Assembly (NCBI GenBank): GCA_017507285.1
Contig: JAFWBF010000091.1
Span: forward strand, 1-28,166
Direction of reading: 5' to 3'
Origin: Bacteroidales bacterium
Lineage (GTDB): Bacteria > Bacteroidota > Bacteroidia > Bacteroidales > P3
DNA: 28,166 nt
Numbering within the stretch: the stretch's first letter is position 1; each line of letters starts with the position of its first letter. Positions 24,517 to 28,166 of this stretch are shown piece after piece. The notes beneath the pieces are model-generated. The model had not been told where the DNA came from. It saw only the letters and a list, made by a program, of their open reading frames with translations, and searched no databases. A program made the translations under genes and the position numbers.

Positions 24517-24678
24517 ATACCCTATCATCAATCCGTTTACAATAGGGTGCCATGAGTGTGATAATATACTGTCAATCTTTGGCCAATATATCGCCAAAAA
24601 TTCCTGAAAGTCCCTCGTGATGTAGATTAAGCTACATCGAGAGGAATTTTCATCTACATAGGTGTAGGGTATTTAGAT
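24517..24678 (+). repeat. Dispersed intergenic repeat element, copy C (hairpin, core, degenerate 22-nt array)
   Basis: It begins with a 34-nt hairpin bounded by ATACCCTA (24517-24524) and TAGGGT (24543-24548). The core AATATACTGTCAAT is at 24563-24576, exactly 46 nt after the hairpin start, as in copy B. The unit CCTCGTGATGTAGATTAAG (24613 on) and a related unit from 24635 (CATCGAGAGG...) keep the 22-nt step; after that the array decays. It sits just downstream of the SUMF1-like gene. Confidence 0.7.
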
Positions 24679-24727
24679 TAGAAGTTGCCTTAATAGCAGA
24701 GTTTGATAAACATAATGGTTTACTTAT

Positions 24728-25480
24728 CTATAGAGCGAGCCTAAGACCTCCCAGAAGTATTGGATAAATTGGATGTGCGTAACTGCGTTTAGATACTCGC
24801 ACATCGTTGGCATGTGAATTAGAACATCCTCCGCGTGAAACTACAAGTGCACTATAACGAGTTTCATTGTAATTAAAACTGAACTGGTCTTGACAAAATT
24901 CCTGCACATTACCACTCATGTCGTATATTCCTAATTCATTTGGCTTCTTGGTTTTTACACATTGTAAAGCATTCCTACTATTATCGTAATACCATGCCAC
25001 TTCATTTACATCATTACTTCCACTATATTTGTATCCATGGCTTTTATTGCCTCCTCTAGCTGCATATTCCCATTCTGCTTCGGTAGGTATGCGAAATGTT
25101 TGACCGGTTAGTCTGTTTAGTCTGGAAATAAATTTTTGGCATTGGTCCCATGAAATATACGTTGCAGGCCATTGAAATTTTTCACCCAAAAGAATTCCGG
25201 ATGGGATTTCTCCCATAACAGCTTTCCATAATTCTTGTGTTACTTCGGTTTCTCCTATCATAAAGTCGACAATGATTTCGCTATGAGCTGGATATTCACG
25301 GTCTTCGCAATCATTTTCTTGCTCCGAAGTGCATCCCATTGTGTATGTACCACCCTCTACTTTTATCATTGTAAAACTTACACCGTTTACGGTAAAAGTT
25401 TTACTCTTTTCTGCACAAGAGACTGTGGTTCCACATATAAGCAAAACCAATAGTATTTTATTTACCATTTTGATTACCAT
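24728..25480 (-). CDS. SUMF1/FGE-like domain lipoprotein, probably non-catalytic
   Basis: A 250-residue protein with an N-terminal signal and a likely lipobox (TTVSC). The SUMF1 (formylglycine-generating enzyme-like) domain fills the rest: MIKVEGGTYTMGCTSEQEN, GETEVTQELWKAVMG, WPATYISWDQCQKFISRLN, FRIPTEAEWEYAARGG, NELGIYDMSGNVQEFCQDQF, and a C-terminus close to GFRLAL (GGLRLAL). The usual RGGSW-x-C segment carrying the two active-site cysteines is VSRGGCSNSHANDVRVSKR, without the CxxxxC spacing, so sulfatase-maturing activity is unlikely. In Bacteroidetes such proteins are common in the envelope, for example near gliding/T9SS genes (GldK-like) or as standalone lipoproteins. No such genes are nearby. 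An alternative start is the Met at residue 5. Confidence 0.8.
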   Translation of the reverse strand: MVIKMVNKILLVLLICGTTVSCAEKSKTFTVNGVSFTMIKVEGGTYTMGCTSEQENDCEDREYPAHSEIIVDFMIGETEVTQELWKAVMGEIPSGILLGEKFQWPATYISWDQCQKFISRLNRLTGQTFRIPTEAEWEYAARGGNKSHGYKYSGSNDVNEVAWYYDNSRNALQCVKTKKPNELGIYDMSGNVQEFCQDQFSFNYNETRYSALVVSRGGCSNSHANDVRVSKRSYAHPIYPILLGGLRLAL

Positions 25481-25530
25481 TTTCTTTCAGTTGTTGCTTT
25501 AGTTTCCGTCAATATACGGATGTATCTTTG

Positions 25531-25896
25531 CTATCTGTAAGAGTTGAAACTACATCCACTATAGAAAATACTATTTTCCAATTCATCGACTAATATTGTT
25601 CTTATTTTTCTCTTTTCAAATAGCTTTATATATTCAGTTGTTGTCGTATTCATTATGTTTAATTCACGCTTCAATGTTGCAATATGCTGAAGGTTATTAT
25701 AATACATCGCATACAAGAATCCTACTATTTGATACAAAGATATATCTTTATTCTGAAATATACAACATTGAGTTGTAAAATAGAAAAGCTGAGAATCGCC
25801 CTGCAAAACTCTGAGATTTATGAATGTCAATCCATGCGATAGCAATAATAAAAGCATAGTAAAGACGTTATTATCAATATTCAAATCTTTATACAA
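25531..25896 (-). CDS. Uncertain ORF in the spacer between divergent genes
   Basis: A 121-residue frame with a TTG start, or an internal ATG before LLLLLSHGLTFINLRV. It has one hydrophobic stretch and a charged C-terminal half (LKRELNIMNTTTTEYIKLFE, then KRKIRTILVDELEN). I do not recognise it. It lies wholly in otherwise empty DNA, and a frame of this length is unusual by chance at this AT content. But there is no promoter, and its start overlaps the start of the divergent lipoprotein gene. It may be a decayed gene. Confidence 0.3.
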   Translation of the reverse strand: MYKDLNIDNNVFTMLLLLLSHGLTFINLRVLQGDSQLFYFTTQCCIFQNKDISLYQIVGFLYAMYYNNLQHIATLKRELNIMNTTTTEYIKLFEKRKIRTILVDELENSIFYSGCSFNSYR

Positions 25897-26723
25897 TGAA
25901 AAAGATTATACTTATAATAATAGGTGTAATAGGAATAATTACAGCCTGCAACAACGCGAGCAATAACAATAGAAATGTATCTACGGGCAGTTTAGAAGAA
26001 AAAGTAAGGTTTTTCCACTCTGCCACCGATAGTATTAACCATAGCAACAAAATGGATTCATCATTAATGGAGACCTTCGATTGGGAAATGGAAGAACCAT
26101 TCGTCGAAAAAGGATGCACTATTTTATATCGTAACTCGTTTTTGGAATATATTGATAGTAACATATACGATGTTGAAGTACTATCATATTATCTATATCA
26201 ACATGGTACTGCATTGTACGATTCCGCGCTACAGCAAAGATCATTCATTACAGTAGATGATTTATTTAAAAGCTGTAGAATGTCCGACAGCTCATTTTAT
26301 AGTATTCCTTTGAAAAACATACCTCTCCAATGGTATCCAATACGATACTATAGGGGAAATCCTTATATTTATTTCGACGATATTTGCGGAATATACATCT
26401 CTCCAAAAGCAATATTTTCTGTATGTTCTGATATTGGACTATATCAATTAAAAGAAATAAAAGAACAACCCAACGGAAATTATATATTTTCCATTGTAAA
26501 CGATTACAATGAAATAATTACAAGCACAATACAACTTATAGACCCCTCAATAGGTATATACTATATCGACAAAATATTAGGACATGAAGGGTTATATACC
26601 AACGATGTACACATTTCCAAATACGACATCATTTATAGTGAAGGCTATGGTTATACTGTTACTAGCGACAATATAGCCGACTCAAATAATATAGATTTAT
26701 CAATACAAATAAAAAAGAAATGA
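25896..26723 (+). CDS. Uncharacterised lipoprotein, first of a secreted pair
   Basis: A 275-residue protein with a lipoprotein signal (IGIITAC, Cys18) followed by an Asn-rich linker. The mature part is Tyr- and acidic-rich with many beta-strand-like segments (PIRYYRGNPYIYFDDICGIY, YIFSIVNDYNEIITSTIQLI). I do not recognise a family. Its stop overlaps the start of the next gene by 4 nt (ATGA), so translation is coupled. Its first 19 coding bases (ATGAAAAAGATTATACTTA) are identical to those of that next gene. It is AT-rich, in line with neighbouring accessory DNA. Confidence 0.7.
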   Translation: MKKIILIIIGVIGIITACNNASNNNRNVSTGSLEEKVRFFHSATDSINHSNKMDSSLMETFDWEMEEPFVEKGCTILYRNSFLEYIDSNIYDVEVLSYYLYQHGTALYDSALQQRSFITVDDLFKSCRMSDSSFYSIPLKNIPLQWYPIRYYRGNPYIYFDDICGIYISPKAIFSVCSDIGLYQLKEIKEQPNGNYIFSIVNDYNEIITSTIQLIDPSIGIYYIDKILGHEGLYTNDVHISKYDIIYSEGYGYTVTSDNIADSNNIDLSIQIKKK

Positions 26724-27484
26724 AAAAGATTATACTTACGATAACAATACTTGCACAAGCAATAAGATCGATGGCACAAGAAATGCCTTGGTTTATGGAA
26801 TATCAGAAGGAATCAACATACAAAGGACAAGTAAAGGAGGTAAAAGAATATTACCCCGTAATGAGAGAAGAGTCGGAATTACAAGATACTGATTACCACT
26901 TCTATACCTACTCGATAGACAGGAAACTATTATCCGAATACATAAATGATGTAGACCGCCTATGCAATTGTAAATGCTATTGGAACCACCGCTTGGATTC
27001 CATACAATGGTACGGAGATTGCTATCATGTAAATTACTTTATATACGACATCAACAACCGATTGGAAAAAATAATCTATAACGACAATGGCACGTATGAC
27101 ACCGTAACTATTGTATATAACCATATGGGATACCCCATATCCACCATTGGCGACGAATATAGCGAAGCAAACAAACCCTGGTTCTCATGGTACAGCTATG
27201 GAAAAATAAAAGGTATGGGCAGCGAGCATTGGTACTCGTGGTATGAGTATGACAACAAAGGACGTTTGGCAAAAAGCATAAGTAAAAGCCACACAATAAC
27301 ATATACTTACAACGAGTACGACGACATAGTGGAAGAACGAATATACAATAACGAGAAGTTTCCCACCGAAGCCAAACGCGTATTCACATACTCATACAAA
27401 TATGACGATCATGACAATTGGATAGAAAAATATAGAAGCGATAAACTAATCATCATTAGAAAAATAATATATTACCAAGAATAA
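26720..27484 (+). CDS. Secreted YD-repeat-like protein, second of the pair
   Basis: A 254-residue protein with a Sec signal (MKKIILTITILAQAIRSMAQ). The mature part has repeated Tyr-Asp hairpins: FIYDINNRLEKIIYNDNG, WYEYDNKGRLAKSISK, YTYNEYDDIVEERIYNN, and YSYKYDDHDNWIEKY. These resemble YD/RHS-type repeats, without the Rhs core or a toxin tip. The protein is probably periplasmic or outer-membrane associated; related short YD-like secreted proteins are common in Bacteroidetes, with unknown function. It overlaps the upstream lipoprotein gene by 4 nt, so the two probably act together. It ends 27 nt before the FISUMP-like ORF. Confidence 0.7.
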   Translation: MKKIILTITILAQAIRSMAQEMPWFMEYQKESTYKGQVKEVKEYYPVMREESELQDTDYHFYTYSIDRKLLSEYINDVDRLCNCKCYWNHRLDSIQWYGDCYHVNYFIYDINNRLEKIIYNDNGTYDTVTIVYNHMGYPISTIGDEYSEANKPWFSWYSYGKIKGMGSEHWYSWYEYDNKGRLAKSISKSHTITYTYNEYDDIVEERIYNNEKFPTEAKRVFTYSYKYDDHDNWIEKYRSDKLIIIRKIIYYQE

Positions 27485-27510
27485 TAGACCTTGGGCTTCA
27501 AAGCGGTACC

Positions 27511-27873
27511 TTGTGGAAAGATAGTAATGAAGAGGGTTTCTACTCGTTCGACTCTGCCATAGCAGTATTCAACAACAGCCTGCCATCAAAAGAAGAAATG
27601 GAAGAACTTGTAAATACATGTAAAAGCGAATGGGATGGTGCTAATTACAAGATAACCGGACCAAATAAGAATTACATAATATTACCGGCAGCCGATCGCA
27701 TTATTGATGGCACGTACGCTGATGCCTATTCGATATGTGTACAAGGATGTATTGAACATCAACCCAAGCTCTACTATTGCAGATATGATTGCAGCATGGA
27801 ATTTATGGTTCTATCCCGGCAAAATAAAAATGACAGCTTCACCATATTGGATAGGTATTTCTATTTTGTTTAG
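27511..27873 (+). CDS. FISUMP/DUF1566-like domain ORF, probably 5'-truncated
   Basis: The 120-residue frame opens at a TTG, but the same frame reads back to a stop at 27457-27459 and includes DLGLQSGTLWKDSNEEG. That resembles the DLGLxSGTLW opening of Bacteroidetes domains often annotated as Fibrobacter succinogenes major paralogous or DUF1566. The middle LPSKEEMEELVNTC, followed by YKITGPNKNYIILPAAD, resembles the LPTKEEFEEL and GYKVTGPNGNSIFLPAAG blocks of that group. No signal peptide or good ATG is present, so it is most likely the remains of a larger secreted protein, or a fragment detached by rearrangement near the insertion sequence. Whether it is expressed is unclear. Confidence 0.5.
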   Translation: MWKDSNEEGFYSFDSAIAVFNNSLPSKEEMEELVNTCKSEWDGANYKITGPNKNYIILPAADRIIDGTYADAYSICVQGCIEHQPKLYYCRYDCSMEFMVLSRQNKNDSFTILDRYFYFV

Positions 27874-28013
27874 TGAAAAGAAAAAACGACTACCAGCAGA
27901 CTTATGAATCTTAATCATTGAAAGGTGTACCTCTAATGGTTTGAAATAAAATTTAAAGCTATGATTCGATTCTTTATCAGAGTAAACCCAAAATAGTCGT
28001 AATAGTGATGTCT

Positions 28014-28166
28014 TGTGCTGAAAAAAGTTGACACAAAAGTCAACAAAAATGAATAAAGAAACCAAAAGAAAACGGAGAGAAAATTTCAAGTACGATGAGA
28101 AAATAGACATCGTGAAAAAGCACTATTTTGAGGGTGCAAGTTTAAAAGAATTGGCACGAATTTATA
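28014..28166 (+). mobile_element. Left end of an insertion sequence, probably IS3-like (cut by window edge)
   Basis: The stretch starting near TTGTGCTGAAAAAAGTTGAC looks like an insertion sequence end followed directly by its transposase gene. A perfect 6-bp hairpin (GTTGAC at 28027-28032 and GTCAAC at 28039-28044) lies just before the ATG, a common device against read-through into the transposase gene. The exact end and target duplication cannot be fixed, because the right end is outside the window. Confidence 0.55.
28049..28166 (+). CDS. Transposase OrfA, N-terminal fragment (cut by window edge)
   Basis: 39 codons from the ATG at 28049 to the edge: a very basic start (MNKETKRKRRENFKYDEK) and then a helix-turn-helix beginning IDIVKKHYFEGASLKELARIY. 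This is typical of the first subunit (OrfA) of IS3/IS150-type transposases, which binds the terminal repeats. The remainder, including any OrfB with the DDE catalytic core, is outside the window, so the family is a best guess. Confidence 0.65.
   Translation, partial: MNKETKRKRRENFKYDEKIDIVKKHYFEGASLKELARIY

Noticed and set aside
18269..24550. Inverted loop between the hairpins of copies B and C, suggesting an invertible switch
   Set aside because: The reverse reading matches only slightly better (27 of 34 against 24 of 34), which is expected for a near-palindrome.
27811..28110. 99-residue minus-strand frame across the FISUMP-like ORF end and the IS end
   Set aside because: It is antisense to two better-supported features and has no recognisable motif.

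Overview
The window looks like a chromosomal segment from an AT-rich member of the Bacteroidales (Bacteroidota). The evidence is: a Bacteroidetes-type HU-like paralog family, the ftsX - DUF3098 - uppP - truB - queA cluster typical of this phylum, promoters with the Bacteroidetes -7 signature TAnnTTTG, few Shine-Dalgarno sequences, and secreted SUMF1 and YD-repeat proteins. I cannot resolve the genus. No tRNA, rRNA or CRISPR array was recognised.

Layout. 1-3787 is mostly minus strand: the 5' end of a membrane pyrophosphatase (hppA, cut by the window edge), an NlpC/P60 lipoprotein paired with a DivIC/FtsB-like protein, and a large SurA/PpiD-like foldase. 3788-4600 is a T-rich spacer with a repeat element. 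4601-8188 (plus) holds a U32 protein, an AmpG-like permease and a stand-alone 3-keto-5-aminohexanoate cleavage enzyme behind a structured leader. 8250-11084 (minus) holds a lipoprotein, panC and three tandem HU-like genes. 11085-11684 is a repeat-rich spacer. alaS (plus) follows, then hemW, a flavin reductase and dnaA (minus). The 1.2 kb AT-rich spacer 17629-18875 has a perfect DnaA box and is a candidate oriC. Beyond it the housekeeping run ftsX - DUF3098 - uppP - truB - queA - ispD is on the plus strand. From about 23.7 kb the content becomes accessory: an RHH-like small protein, a SUMF1-like lipoprotein, a lipoprotein plus YD-repeat pair, a truncated FISUMP-like ORF, and the start of an insertion sequence at the right edge.

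The most unusual feature is in the spacers. Several contain arrays of about four units with an exact 22-nt period. One family (units starting CCTCGTGATGTAG, preceded by a GGTATACTGTCAAT core) occurs three times, at about 4.2, 18.3 and 24.6 kb. The HU-alaS spacer has three different 22-nt arrays arranged symmetrically around one centre, the middle one flanked by a perfect 14-bp inverted repeat. They resemble MITE/minisatellite hybrids, such as the BrickBuilt elements described in Porphyromonas gingivalis, but I cannot assign them to a known family from sequence alone.

Functionally, the core genes cover cell envelope and division (divIC, NlpC/P60, ftsX, uppP, AmpG-like), protein folding, replication initiation, tRNA modification and charging (truB, queA, alaS, U32), and cofactor or isoprenoid synthesis (panC, ispD, hemW).
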